NCBI GenBank assembly: GCA_036898135.1
Contig: CM072513.1
Coordinates: 79,790,963 to 79,854,962 of the forward strand
Length of the DNA stretch: 64,000 nt
Direction of reading: 5' to 3'
DNA from: Oncomelania hupensis
Lineage: Eukaryota; Mollusca; Gastropoda; Littorinimorpha; Pomatiopsidae
A program made the translations under genes and the position numbers. Under the pieces are notes generated by a model that did no database searches, was not told the DNA's origin, and saw only the letters and a list, made by a program, of their open reading frames with translations. Of the stretch, positions 11,671 to 25,800 are shown piece by piece. Each line of letters begins with the position of its first letter. The stretch's first letter is position 1.

Positions 11671-11835
11671 CTGAGTGTAACTAAAACTCATCACATGGTA
11701 ATTGACCACTCACAGTTGGCGATGTTTCTAGCAAGCTGTAAAATATACAATACGACTTGTACATCTTACAGCTTGCTAGAAACATCGTCAACTGTGATTG
11801 GTCAATTACCATGTGATGAGTTTTAGTCACACTCT
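11671..11835. repeat. long near-perfect inverted repeat (foldback/MITE candidate)
   Basis: Left arm about 11673-11741 and right arm about 11766-11834 are reverse complements over roughly 68 bp with a few mismatches (shared core GATGTTTCTAGCAAGCTGTAA). They are separated by a loop of about 24 nt. The structure lies just upstream of transporter copy 1 exon 2 and is absent from the matching place in copy 2, so it probably arrived or formed after the duplication. No clear target duplication was identified. Confidence 0.8.
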
Positions 11836-11912
11836 GCTTGGCCAATGAAAATATAAGACACTCGGGGAAATCGATAAACTATATTAAGACATGAAGAACC
11901 CCTCTGTGACAG

Positions 11913-12129
11913 AGTGACATTGGCCACGCACAGCCTTCTGGTGCTGCATCAGGATAATCCCGGCAGACAGCCGTCACCGGACAGCATCTACGACCTCCAG
12001 CCACCTGCAGAAAGTCAGTCAGACCAAGAGATCGGGAAATGGCAGCGCCTGAAGACAAAGTGGGAGAATCCGGTCTTCCGACAGAAAACGTGCCATACGC
12101 TGTGGCTTGGTGCCTCTCTGGCAACTTTG
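11913..12129 (+). CDS. MFSD4-like copy 1, exon 2
   Basis: 217 bp, acceptor CTCTGTGACAG, donor TTTG|GTGAGT. It encodes the cytosolic end of the N-terminal tail (SPDSIYDLQPPAESQSDQE) and the start of helix 1 (CHTLWLGASLATL). Same length as the copy 2 exon (40181-40397). It begins in phase 2, so an upstream coding exon is needed; copy 2 has a matching one. Confidence 0.85.
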
Positions 12130-12346
12130 GTGAGTACAGCTCCTGCTCCTCCTCCTCCAACTTCTTCGTCTTCTTCTTCTTTGTTGTTGTTGTTCTTCTT
12201 CTACTTGATCATCATCAAACATCCTTCTACTTCTACTCCATCTCTTGTTGTTGTTTTTTCCTCGTTCTTATTGTCCATGTACTCCTCTTCTGCTCCTCCT
12301 ACTTGTTGTTCTTTCTACTTCTTCCTCCTCCTCCTCCTTTTTCTTG

Positions 12347-12438
<92 letters not shown>

Positions 12439-15400
12439 CCTCCTCCTCCTCCTCCTCCTTCTCCTCCTACTTCTTATCCATCGCTTGTGGTCCTTTTTCG
12501 GCTCTTTGCAGTCCGCTGGACTCTAAAACCAAGGACTAACTAAACAAATTATCCGTCTCTTGTTGTTTTCCCCGTTGTTATTGTTCTTGTACTCTTCCTA
12601 CTTGTTGTTGTTGTTATTGTTGTTGTTGTTCTTCTTCTTCATATATCCTGCAAGACTTCAAAGGAGATGGGAGAAAAGATTGAAGGAGATCGCTCTATTC
12701 CGATGCATGGTCCACCATATAAAAGTAAGGTCCCAAAATGCCTCAATCCCCAGCGAACGAAAGGTTACGGGAACAGCTTTTATGACCGTGGCACTAACAG
12801 CAAACGGCTGCCAAGTGTAGTCACAACCTGACATTTGTAATACTAATATAATGGTCATTATTACACTAACGCCAAACGCTGTACCTGTTCCTGTTGGCAG
12901 AACCTGGCATTGGCAACGATCATTGTTTATTGCGGAGGAATTAACATCAAAGGTCGTGTTCTTGTAGACAGAACCTGGCATTTCTAATGGTCATGATGAT
13001 ATTTTCCTGTGGTGTGGTCGAAGTGTGTGACATGACAAGTGTTTACCCATATCGAGGCAAATTTCCATTGCCAATGTTTATCTGTTATGAGTTATTTATT
13101 TATTTCTTTATTTTTTTTTAAGGCCGAATACATTCTGCATCATGTCCTTGTTGCACCAACGTCAAACGCCGTGTTCTTGTTGGCAGAGCCTGGTACTCAG
13201 CCAGCGTGGCGCGTCCTTCCTGGACCTTCTGCTCATCACCCACACCACTCTGGAACAAGGTGCCTTCTATCTGACGGCCTTCTCTGTGGGCTGGGTGTCG
13301 GGCTGCCTGCTGCTGGGCCTGCTGTATCAGCGTTGCGACCACTTCTTGTTGCTGTTGACAGGGATGCTAGGCCTGGCTGGCTCCACCGCCCTCATGCCCT
13401 GGTGTAGCGCCTTCGTCGCCATGATCGTCGTCCACTTTATACACGCCCTGTTTGGAGGTTTCCTGGCCACAGGTGCGTCGACCACATGCCGGATATGGAT
13501 ATTAATGTCTGTTTTTGTCATGCTGCTGGTGTGTTTTATCTAATCATATAGAGCTGGTGTGTGTTTTATCGTTTTGCAGATGACATTGATGGATTGGCTG
13601 GAGAGGAACAAGAACTTGAACAGCTGGTACAGAGGCTTGACACCACCTCCAGAGCTTATGGAATGGAAATAAGTGCAGAGAAGACCAAAATGATGACCAA
13701 CAACACCAATGGCATCAACACGGACATCAAAGTCCAAGGCCAATCCCTCAACACAGTGCATTGCTTCAAATATTTAGGAGCCATTGTATCAGACAATGGA
13801 TCCCGACAGGAAGTCCTCTCTAGGATCGCACAAACAACTGCTGCCTTGACAAGGTTGAAGCCCATTTGGAAAGACAGGACCATCAGTCTACATTCCAAAG
13901 TAAGACTGCTGCGCTCCCTTGTCATCTCCATCTCCATATATGCTTGCGAAGCATCGACCCTCACAGCAGATCTCCAACGAAGAATACAAAGCATGGAGAT
14001 GAGGTGCTACAGAAGACTTCTGGGCATTAACACATCACCAACGACGAAGTCCGACAGACCATCACACAAGCCATTGGACAACACGATGACCTGCTCACAG
14101 TGGTGAAAAAACGGAAACTCCGATGGTATGGCCACGTCACCAGATCATCAGGCCTTGCAAAGACTATTCTGCAAGGCACAGTGCAAGGAGGTAGAAGAAG
14201 AGGAAGACCGAAAAAGAGGTGGGAGGACAACATTCGAGAATGGACTGGTTTGACACTGAGCGAAGCCATCAGGGCTGCTGAGGACAGAGAAAGATGGAGT
14301 ATGCTGGTTAAACGATCATCTGTGGTGCCTTTACGACCTCCGGGTTACGTGACAGGATATGATAGGATAGGACAGGATAGTGTGTTTTATCATAAAGCGC
14401 TGGTGTGTTTTATCATAAAGAGCTGTTGTGTGTTTTATCATAGCACTTGTTGTTTTATCACATTGCAGGTGTTTTTTTAAAGCGCTGCTGTGTCTTATCA
14501 TAGGGCTGGTACATGATGTGTTTTATCATAGCGCTGGTGTGTTTTATTATAGCGCTATTAATTTTAGCCTTAGTGGTGGCGTGTATTTTATCATTGCACT
14601 GTGGAAGTCATCAAAAGCCTGTGTGACAAGGCTACCAGTGCAGTTCTCCACAACAGCGCCATCGGAAACTGGTTCAGAACAACAATCGATGGGCGTCAAG
14701 GATGCCTACTCACTCCAACACTCTTTAACATCTTCATGGAGCGCATCATGTCATATACCCTTGCATATCACGAAGGCTTAATTAGTATAGGGGGGAGAAC
14801 AATCTCTAACCTCCGTTTTGCGGATGACATTGATGAATTGGCTGGAGAGGAACTAGAACTTGAACAGCTTGTACAGAGGCTTGACATCACCTCCAGAACG
14901 CCCATGAAATAAAAATAAGTGCAGAGAAGACCAAATTATGATCAACAACATCAAAGACATCAACATGGGCATCAAATCAGAAGCCAATCCTTCAACACAG
15001 TGCGTAGCTTCAAATATTTAGGAGCCAATGTATCAGACAATGGGTTAGGAAGTCCTTTCCAGGATCGCACAAACAACTATTGCCCTGACAGGTTGAAACC
15101 CATTTGGAAAGATTGGACCATCAGTCTACATTCCAAGGTAAGGCTGCTGCGCTCCCTTGTCATCTACATCTTCCTATACGCTTGCGAAACATTGACCTTC
15201 ACAGCAGATCTACAACGAATAATACAAAGCATGGAGATGAGGTGCTACAGAAGACTTCTGGGCATTTCCTATGCCCAGCACATCACCAACAACGAAGTCC
15301 GAAAGGCCATCACACAACACGATGACCTGTTCAGAGTGGTGAAGAAACGAAAACTCCGATAGTATGGCCACGTCACCAGAGCATTAGACCTTGCAAAACC

Positions 15401-16786
15401 ATCCTGCAAGGCACGGTGCAAGGAAGCAGAAGAAAAAGGAGACAGAAAAAGAGGTGGGAGAACAACATTCTAGAATAGATTGGTTTGACACTGAACGAAG
15501 GTTGTTGAGAACCGAGAAAGATGGAGTACGCTTGTTAAACGATCGTCTGTGGTGCCCCAACGACCTTTGAGTTATGGAATAGGATAGGATAGGATAGAAT
15601 AGGATAAACGTGTTGTATTTAGAGATGGTTGATTAATCTTTCATAAATGTTCCGTTTTTGCTTTGATCTTCAATGTCAATTCCATTTTAGGCTTTGCAAA
15701 AACATTTTTTTTTAAAAATAAGTCATTGTACAGTGGAATGACTGTTTAACCCGTAGTATGCAACAACATTGGGTTTTTTGATTAGACATGCCTGAAGAAG
15801 TCAGGTGAAGCTCAAGTTCATCCCAATTCAAGGTCACTAAAAGTAAAGATCATACCAAATTCACCGTTTTTTGTGTGTGTATAATGCAACTTTTACTGTA
15901 GTTTATTTGATAGTACATGAATGTATTTGGAGCTGGAGGTCAAGGTAATCTCAAGGATAAGGGCATAGTAAGATCAAAGTTAGTATTACTTTGCATTTTA
16001 ATGCCATCGTTTTATAGTGTTTTTATGTGGGCACTCATTTACATGTTAAATATTGCGAGTTCCATAAGGAACATGTGATTCATATAGGCCTTGCCCTACT
16101 AGTTATAATATCGCTGAGTTTTTTTTTTGTTTTTTTTTTATAGCGCTCCTGTGTTTAGTCATAACACTGGAACACTGGTATGTTTTGTCATAGGGGGCTG
16201 GTATGGTTAATCACAGTGCTGGTGTGTTTAATCACAGTGCTGGTGGTTTTAGACAATACAATAAACTGTATTGTCCCATATCAGTGTGCTAGTGTTTTGT
16301 TTTATCATAGCTCTGGTGTGTTTTATCATAACTCTGGTGTGTTGTATCATTGCTCTTGTGTGTTGTATCATTGCTCTTGTGTGTTGTATCATTGCTCTTG
16401 TGTGTTGTATCATTGCTCTTGTGTTTAATAATAGCTCTGGTGTATTTTTTCATAGCTGTGGTGTGTTTTATCGTAACTATGGTATTTTGATCGTAGCTCT
16501 GGTGTGTTTTATCATAAGTCTGGTGTGTTTTTTCATAGCTCTGGTGTTTTTTATCATAGCTCTGGTGTGTTTTAGCGTAGTTTGGGTGTGTTTTATTATA
16601 ATTTTGGTGTTTTTGGACAAAGAAGTTGTTGGCTCCCTGCTATCTTTAATATATTTTTGTAACATGTTATCCAATTTCTTGAGGAATATTTGCGTCAACG
16701 TATTCGTGCTTTGAAATGATTTACTTAGGGGGAAAAGTGCTATATAAATGCACTTCTTCTTCTTCTTCTTCTGATTATTATTATTA

Positions 16787-16842
<56 letters not shown>

Positions 16843-19800
16843 CCGTTAGTGCATGCATGTCTGTTCCGTCACAAAGTGTGCATTTGTGTTAGAGATTCGA
16901 ACCCATGCATTGACTATATCACCAAAAACAATAACTAAATTATATAGTATCCCAATGCATGCTCTACATTGTGTGTTATAGTGGCCAACGCAGACGTGAT
17001 GCGGACGTGGGGCGGGGAGGGCGACTTGCCCATGCAGTTCATCAGCTTCAGTTTCGCCCTGGGCGGTGTAGTGGGTCCATTCTACACCCAGCCCTTCCTC
17101 GCTCAGACCGCCCAACCCGGCTCCTCTGTGACGCACAGGGCTTCTACCCTCGCCTTGACGTCACAGGACGTCACCATGACGTACAGCGAGACTGGAAGTG
17201 ACCCCACAAGAGGATTCGAGGGAAGTGACGTCACCACGAGTGGAAACGATGACGTGGTGGAGGAGGAAAGCCGGGTGCATTACGCTTTCGCGTTGACGGC
17301 GTTGTTGATGCTGCTGTGTGCTGTCCCTTTTGCGCTGTCGTACTGGCGGGAAAGGTGGGAGAGAAGGAAAAGAAGGATGAAGATGACAAAACAGCAGCAA
17401 CAACAACAAAAACAACAAGAACAACAAAAGCAGGAGCAGCAAGAGGAGGATTGGCATGTGCAAGATGACAGGAAATCCAGTTCGACGACGTACACAATTG
17501 TGGAAGTAGAGGAGGAGAGCAGCTTGCCTTACGCGTCCTGGGTGGCGGTGCTGAGTGGGCTGTGCGTTTTCTTCTTCCTGTATCTGTGTCTGGAGATGAC
17601 GTTTAGCACCTTGGTCTTCACCTTTCTCGTGCGCCACGCGTTATGGGACAAGGCCCGGGCAGCACGTGCCATCTCGCTCTTTTGGTCTTCCTTCGCTGCG
17701 GGCCGCCTGCTGTCCATGGTGGTGTCGGGACGACTGAGTTCCGGGACTTTGCTGCTGTGCTGTCTGCTGACCATGGTCGGAGCTTTCCTCCTATTTCTGG
17801 TCGCCAGTAACTTCCATACTGTAAGTAACTAATATAACGCCTGCCGGTGTGGCGTGAAGTGTGTGTATGTGCGTGTGTCTGGTCTTGTTTTTACAATGAT
17901 GGCATATTAAAGGTTAAGAAAAAAAAAGCAGAAGCAATAGAAAGAGAAACGGAAGAAGAAGAAGATGAAGAAGAAAAAGAAGAGTAGGGCGGATATAGAA
18001 TAAAGAAGGAAGAAGAAAAAAGAAAGAAGAAGGAAGAAAGAATTAAGAAGAAAAAATTTAATAAGTTAGTCATTGTATATAAGTTCCAGATGGCCGAATC
18101 AGGATCACAACTTGGTTGAAAGAGGACTCATTCCTGATCCGCATTTAAGATCTGCTGAAACAACCCCAATGGTAACAGGAAGGAACTCCACCAGCCAGTC
18201 ACTTTACGAATAAAGGCATCCCATGCAGGGGACGCTGAGGCTATACTCTAATGTACTGAATCCCATTTTACAAAAACAAAATAGAATATGAACATTGTCA
18301 CGAACTGGCTAGCTTTAACTCTGCTTGTTGACTATTTAGCCATGTGTAGTCTTTGTAACAGTAGAGAAGAAGTAGAGACTATTACACAGCAGCAATTAAA
18401 TTACGCAGCAGACCACACACCGCGAGCCACCCACATCGCAGTGACTCAGCACTGTGTGCGAGAGTCGTAAATATTTTAACCAATGACCAGCAGGCTAAGT
18501 GGGTAGAGCAGTTTTGACTGTGTCAGAGCCTAACACAGTTTGAATCAGTCGTGTGTGAGACGAGGGAGAAGTAACATCTACTTAGCTAGCAGAGAACTAT
18601 CTTCACTCATAGACCAGGAAGCAGGACTTTAGAATCTCAGAATTCTATCAAGTCATCACGGGCCTGAACTTGTCAAACAGGTAAATGAACACCCTTCTGT
18701 TTCATCGTGATATATTTATATTATTGTTGAAATTATGTTTGTGGAATTTGCTATGCATAAATGTGAATTGTTAATCCGAATTTGCCGTACCACGTGGAAG
18801 AGCCGAGCACGAGGCGAAACACGACCGGTTGCGCCGCCATGTTGTATGGAACCACTGTTGTTTAACTTATATGTATGTTTGCAGACCAGTGGCTGTACCA
18901 CTGAATGTTTATATTATTATTAATTCTGTATGTGTATAGTTAGACACGATTGATATTTATGTATGTATAGGAATTTAGAGTTGAGATTCCAGTGGAACCC
19001 GGAAGTAGCAGAATGTTCGTCACTTATGTATAGAGATGTGGAGCTATCACTGAGGGCTACTTGGCTTTCAGTGAGACGCTCTGCACAAACCGATTATTCA
19101 GGGTTGTGCAGAATTTCGTCTCTTATATTACAGACGAGCAGGCGAGCTATCCCGAGCTATCCCGAGCTATCCTGTGCACCCCACTCCACAGAAACGACTA
19201 GTTGGTTGAGGATCCTCTACCGCACAAGACGGAAAGAGCTGCCTTGAAAGACACCCTGTCAGACCCCACAGCGTGGCAAGGGAGCCCAACTACACAACTA
19301 CAAAGGTGTACCAGAAGCTACCTCACAGAAGGACTTCGACCGCACCATAAGAAAGTTAAGTGTACACCCAGAAGTGCACTTAAACTGATCATAACAGGAC
19401 CACAGTAGTCCAACTCTTGAGAAACTGTAAAACGGACCACAGTAGTCCAAATCTACATGAAATATTATAGCAAGTGCCCGAGGAAGATATAACAGCTGCC
19501 TAGACTATCAGCGATCGAACTATTAGCAGTAAAAGAGACTTTTTAAGTTAGATTAGTACTTAGAGAATCTTGTATAGAGTAGAAGAAATAAATGTGTGAT
19601 TTTAACTGTTATCAAGTGGCTGGACTACATAGGATTCATAGCCGTGTGAAAGCTAGTGTGACAGTAATCTTTTACCATTTTTCTATCTATTTCTGTACCC
19701 CAACCTTAACACAGAACGAGCTAAACAAATAAATTTATTAAAGTAATTCATAGGGTGACTTACTAGCAGTTCCCACCGAATAAACGTGAGGGTCCATAAT

Positions 19801-22800
19801 TCCATTGTGCAGAGCCCATAAACCCCACGTGACACTTTAATTGGCGAGCCTGCCAGGATCTGTGTAATAGGAATTGGGTATAACCGGATCTAAGTACAAT
19901 AAAATTAGACAACAGTAGAAGTAGAATAACTTAGAATAGTGTAAAGGTATAACACTGATCAGTGGTGGTGCACTATTCTTTAGTTAAAAACTTTTTTGCT
20001 TCAATTATTTTTGTACCTGTATGTTGCATTGTTCTTTTGCAGGTTTTGCTTAAGTAACTGTTGTATGCCAATTGACTCTTGTTTTATTCTATTATTGATT
20101 ACGAATTTTATGGTCTTTGCATTGTTGTTATTGACTTGCAATATTGCTAGTGTTTTGGTATTCCACGTGAGTCAGAGGTTGTTCATAGACACGTTTGGCA
20201 ATGTCGGACCCAGTGGCCTTGAGATTGCGTTTCAAGGAACTAGGAGAAGCTTTACACTTAGCAGGGGCAGACCTAATTGCGTATATCAATGCAGAGGTAG
20301 AGAAACAGGAGGCTAAGGCAGAGAGAGCAGCAGAGAGAGAGGCAAAGAAAGAAGTTAGAAGCAGAGAGAGAGGCGAAGAAATTAGAAGCAGAACAAAAGA
20401 AATTAGAACTAGAGCAGAAGAAATTAGAGGCAGAGAGAGAAACGAGAAAATTAGAGCTAGAAGCAGAACAGAAGAAGGTAGCAGCAGAGAGAGAAGCAGA
20501 AATTAGGAGGTGGGATTATGAGCGGGCAGAAAAAGAAAAAGAGAGGGAAGAAAAGGAAAAAGAAAGACAGCATGAGTTAGAGCTGAGGAGATTGGGATCA
20601 GGAGCTTCAAGTTCTTCCTCAACCCCTCCCCACTCAGATCAGCTAGAGGTAGCATCCAACCCTGTACAAGGAATGTCATTTCCACTGGGAACATTCAATG
20701 AGAGAGAAGAAGGTCTAGATCTCTATCTGACTAGGTTTGAGCGTCTAGCAACAGAGTACAAACTAGATCCCACTCATTGGTCTTTTAAGCTTAGCCAAGG
20801 GCTTAGAGGAAAGGCTTATGACATCTACAGTAAGCTACCGACTGACAGAGTGACTGACTATCACAAAGTAAAAGAGGCACTCCTTACGGGATTCGAACTG
20901 ACAGGAGAATGCTATCGGCAAAAATTCCGCACCAATCGGAGAGTGAAAGGAGAGAGCTATGCGCAGTTCGCGGATCGGTTGTCCACAACGCTGGATAAGT
21001 GGATTAGCCAGTCAGCCACGGCTAAAACGTATGATGGACTGACAGAACTGTTAGTATGGGAACAGCTACGGGAAACCATGACCCCCGAGCTGAGAACATT
21101 CTCAGTAGAGCAGGGCGCGGAAAGACTGGAGGATCTGGTGAAGGTCGCAGATAGGTACGTGGCCGCACACGGAGAAGCCAAGAGCTTCAGGCGAGACCTA
21201 AAGCCTAACGGGAAAGAGGCACAGAAACGAAGCCCTAACCGGGAAGAGCGCACCGCGAATAAGCCGAATAACCCCAGACCTGGGCAAAATAAAGGACCCA
21301 ACACGGAATTCGGGAAGAGAGGTCCTGCAGAACAGAGACGGTATTGTTCGTTCTGCAACAGAAACAATCACTCCACCGCAGAATGTTTCAAGTTGGCCGC
21401 ACAACGTAGGGAAGAGCGCGAAAGCCGGCCAGCTCACAGAGTTCTAACTCAAAGTAGCGGTAACAAGCCACACACGATCGGAGATCACCCATCGGTGACA
21501 GACACGGTCAAGGTCAACGGTAAAGAAGCGAACTGTCTGTATGACACAGGTCTATCATACGACGCGATAGTTAGCGAATCTCTTGTATCGCGCGCGGACT
21601 TGACAGACAAGACAGTCGAACTACAAGGAGCAGACTTGACGAAACCGACGACTACTTGCCCAATAGCTTGGATAGAAGTAGAGAGTAGGTACGTCACAGG
21701 ACGAATCCAAGCAGCTGTTTTACAGAAACCCCTGTATGATCTAGTGCTAGGTTGTAGGTATGTGTTCTTAGGCACGCCCCCTAAAACTGTAGAGATAGCT
21801 GCAGTGCAAACCAGGGCCCAAGCTAAAACCCAACCACCCCAGCCCGAGTTCGCTCCAAACCCAGGACTCGAAGAGATCAAAACAGCACAGAAAGAAGACA
21901 CCTCGATAGCGAAGTGCTTCCAGAAGCTACCCAAGGCGCACACACCCCCGCACAAGGGAGACTTCTACATGGAAGAGGGAGTTCTACATCGACAAGGAGA
22001 TGGAGATCACACCCAACTAGTACTACCAGCCACCCTTCGAGCCCAAGTACTAGAATTAGGCCACAGCATGCCACTCAGCGGACACATGGGAATTGGAGCC
22101 ACAGTGCAGAGAATCAGCGCACACTACTATTGGCCAGGAATCACGGAGGATGTCAAGCGCTACGTGAAATCTTGCCACCAATGTCAACGATATTCCCCGC
22201 GACATCACACCGTACCTGTTACCTTAGGACCATCGGTAGTAGTCGGCGTGCCATTCCAGCAAGTCTCAGTAGACATAGTAGGACCACTGCCCATGACCAA
22301 GAAGCGGAACAGATTTCTACTCACACTCGTCGACGCATGTACGATGTGGTGCGAAGCAGTCCCGTTGCCAGCGATCGACACCAAGAAGATTGCAGATGCA
22401 CTCATCGCCATCTTTACCAGAGTCGGATTCCCGGACAGCATTAGAACGGACAACGGATCTCAGTTCACCGGCCGCCTGATGCAAGACGTGTTCGAGTTGA
22501 TACAAGTTCATCACATTCGCACACCACCATACCACCCAGCCAGCAACGGACAAGTAGAAAGACTGAATGGAACCCTTCTCACCATACTCAGGAAAGTCGC
22601 CGACGACAATCCAGAAGCGTGGGACACCTACGTGAATGCGGCACTGTTCGCATACCGAGAAACACCCCATGCAGCCACAGGCTACACCCCGTCAACATTG
22701 CTATTCGGCAGACCTCTAGCCGGACCGCTAGAAGCCCTACGCAGAAGTTGGACGGAAGCCAAGATAGACGACACACCAAGAGGTGCCACCAAGTACGTCG

Positions 22801-25800
22801 CAGACCTGCAGGAAACCCTCAAAGCAACGTGGAAGAAAGCTGGTGAAGCACTGAAGAAGGCAAGAGCCCGTCAGGCGAAGTACTACAACCGCCACGCGAA
22901 GGACAGAGAACTGCAAGTCGGCGATCAAGTGCTACTCTTACTTCCAAGTGGAACCAACAAGCTGGACATCGCTTGGAGAGGACCGTACCGGGTGACTGCC
23001 AAGAAATCCAAGACAGTCTACCAAGTAGAGGTGAACGGGAGAGCCCGATACCACCACATCAATCTCCTCAAGAAGTATACGGACAGACCAGCGACCCCCA
23101 GCACTCACAACTTGTTAGCCATCGCCATCGCGGAAGAAGGAGAAAGCATGGAGACCAATGCAGTAGAGTATCCCCTGCACTCCACAGAAACCTACAAAGA
23201 CGTGATACTCAACGGAGACCTAGCCGCTAAACAGCAACAGCAAGTACTACAGGTCATTCGACAACATCAGACTGTGCTAACAGACCGACCAGGGAGGACA
23301 GACCTCGTCGAAGTAACCTTAACGGTGACCGACCCAACACCCGTCCGCCAGAAGCTCTACCCGATGCCACTGTCTCAGCAGCGAGCCATCAAGGAAGAGA
23401 TAGACACCTTACTGGCAGCCGGAATCATCTCAGAGTCTACTTCACCCTACAGCGCGGGCACGGTATTGTTGCGAAAACCCTCGGAGAGCATCGACTGTGC
23501 ATCGACTTCAGACTCCTGAATGCGGTAACGCAGTTCCAGCCAGAGCCACTCCCGGACCAGACAGACCTATTTGCCAAGCTACAGCGAGCGAAGTACTTCT
23601 CACGCATCGACCTCAGCAAAGGATACTACCAGATACCAGTACAACCACAAGTCCGAAAGTACCTAGCTTTCAGCACTATGGAAGGACACTTCGAGTTCAA
23701 CGTACTTCCATTCGGACTCCACAACGCACCCAGCATCTTCAGCGCCATGATGCGAAAACTCCTGTCACCCCTGAGCAGCGAGCACCTACATTCGTTTATG
23801 GACGACATCCTCATCGCAACACCTACGTGGGAGGAACATGTCACGCTCCCTACAACAACTACTCGCCCGCCTCAGAGACACGGGATTGACGGCAAGACCC
23901 ACCAAATGTCAGATCGGATTCACCGAGCTAGAATTTCTGGGACACACCATCAGTCAAGGAAGCCTGCGACCGGTAGAAAAGACAGTGAAACGCCTACTCG
24001 ACGCTCCTAGGCCCAAGACCAAGAAGGAAGTACAGTCGTTTCTAGGACTCTGCGGCTTCTACCAGAAGTTCATCCCCAACTACAACAGCATCGCCGTACC
24101 ACTGACAAATGGAACCCGGAAAATCGCCCCGGACAAAGTAGTTTGGACAGCGGAATGTGAGACAGCATTCCAAACACTCAAGGACAGAATGACATCGGCG
24201 CCAGTACTCCACCTACCCGATTTGACTCAGCCATTCGTTCTTCGCACCGACGCAAGCGACTTAGGCCTCGGAGCAGTACTGCTACAGCGCGACCCCAAGA
24301 ATGCAGAGACGCTATTCCCTGTCGCCTACGCCAGCAGAAAATTGAGATCCGCCGAGACCCACTACGCCACGTCGGAGAAAGAATGTCTTGGACTAGTCTG
24401 GGCCATACAGAAGTTTCAACTCTACCTGTATGGGACCCACTTCACAGTTCAGGTGGACCATCAACCACTATCGTTCCTGGCAGCCTCCAAGTCTTTGAAC
24501 TCTCGCCTGATGCGATGGGCACTCACCCTTCAGGCGTACTCATTCCAAATCGAGTACATCCCCGGCAAAGAGAACCACGGAGCCGACTACCTCAGTCGCC
24601 ATCTCGTGGAGGACACAGCAGCTGTCGCCCACCCAACACAACTAAGGGCCATAGCACCAGAATTCGTCCCCGCCCAGTAAAACCCTGTCACTAGTGTCCA
24701 TAGCTACCTGGCACAGCATTGCAGCTCAGGTAGAGCAACTTACTTAGTTTGTAAATAGGACCCTAGGATAGTGCAGTGTTAAACTAGGCTCTGTAGTAGA
24801 AAAAGGTCGAATCCAGTAGTCATCGCCTTTTTTCAGTTGAGGGAGCCTGTTCACGAACTGGCTAGCTTTAACTCTGCTTGTTGACTATTTAGCCATGTGT
24901 AGTCTTTGTAACAGTAGAGAAGAAGTAGAGACTATTACACAGCAGCAATTAAATTACGCAGCAGACCACACACCGCGAGCCACCCACATCGCAGTGACTC
25001 AGCACTGTGTGCGAGAGTCGTAAATATTTTAACCAATGACCAGCAGGCTAAGTGGGTAGAGCAGTTTTGACTGTGTCAGAGCCTAACACAGTTTGAATCA
25101 GTCGTGTGTGAGACGAGGGAGAAGTAACATCTACTTAGCTAGCAGAGAACTATCTTCACTCATAGACCAGGAAGCAGGACTTTAGAATCTCAGAATTCTA
25201 TCAAGTCATCACGGGCCTGAACTTGTCAAACAGGTAAATGAACACCCTTCTGTTTCATCGTGATATATTTATATTATTGTTGAAATTATGTTTGTGGAAT
25301 TTGCTATGCATAAATGTGAATTGTTAATCCGAATTTGCCGTACCACGTGGAAGAGAGCCGAGCACGAGGCGAAACACGACCGGTTGCGCCGCCATGTTGT
25401 ATCCCGTACGGAACCACTGTTGTTTAACTTATATGTATGTTTGCAGACCAGTGGCTGTACCACTGAATGTTTATATTATTATTAATTCTGTATGTGTATA
25501 GTTAGACACGATTGATATTTATGTATGTATAGGAATTTAGAGTTGAGATTCCAGTGGAACCCGGAAGTAGCAGAATGTTCGTCGCTTATGTATAGAGATG
25601 TGGAGCTATCACTGAGGGCTACTTGGCTTTCAGTGAGACGCTCTGCACAAACCGATTATTCAGGGTTGTGCAGAATTTCGTCTCTTATATTACAGACGAG
25701 CAGGCGAGCTATCCCGAGCTATCCCGAGCTATCCTGTGCACCCCACTCCACCGACTAGTTGGTTGAGGATCCTCTACCGCACAAGACGGAAAGAGCTGCC

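Noticed and set aside
12245..12543. Poly-His, poly-Ser and poly-Ile open frames
   Set aside because: They translate trinucleotide microsatellites in an intron; three overlapping frames are all open, which is a repeat effect.
13039..13407. Alternative frame across exon 3 (HHVLVAPTSNAVFLLAEPGT and onward)
   Set aside because: Shadow frame of the transporter exon. It does not join in phase with exon 2, and the true frame carries the helices conserved in both paralogues.
14381..16615. CRISPR-like array of short repeats with spacers
   Set aside because: Units are degenerate and contiguous without unique spacers, in a eukaryotic intron: a minisatellite.
16180..16714. 147-codon hydrophobic frame resembling a membrane protein
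   Set aside because: It is the 21-24 bp intronic minisatellite read in frame; the apparent helices follow the repeat period.
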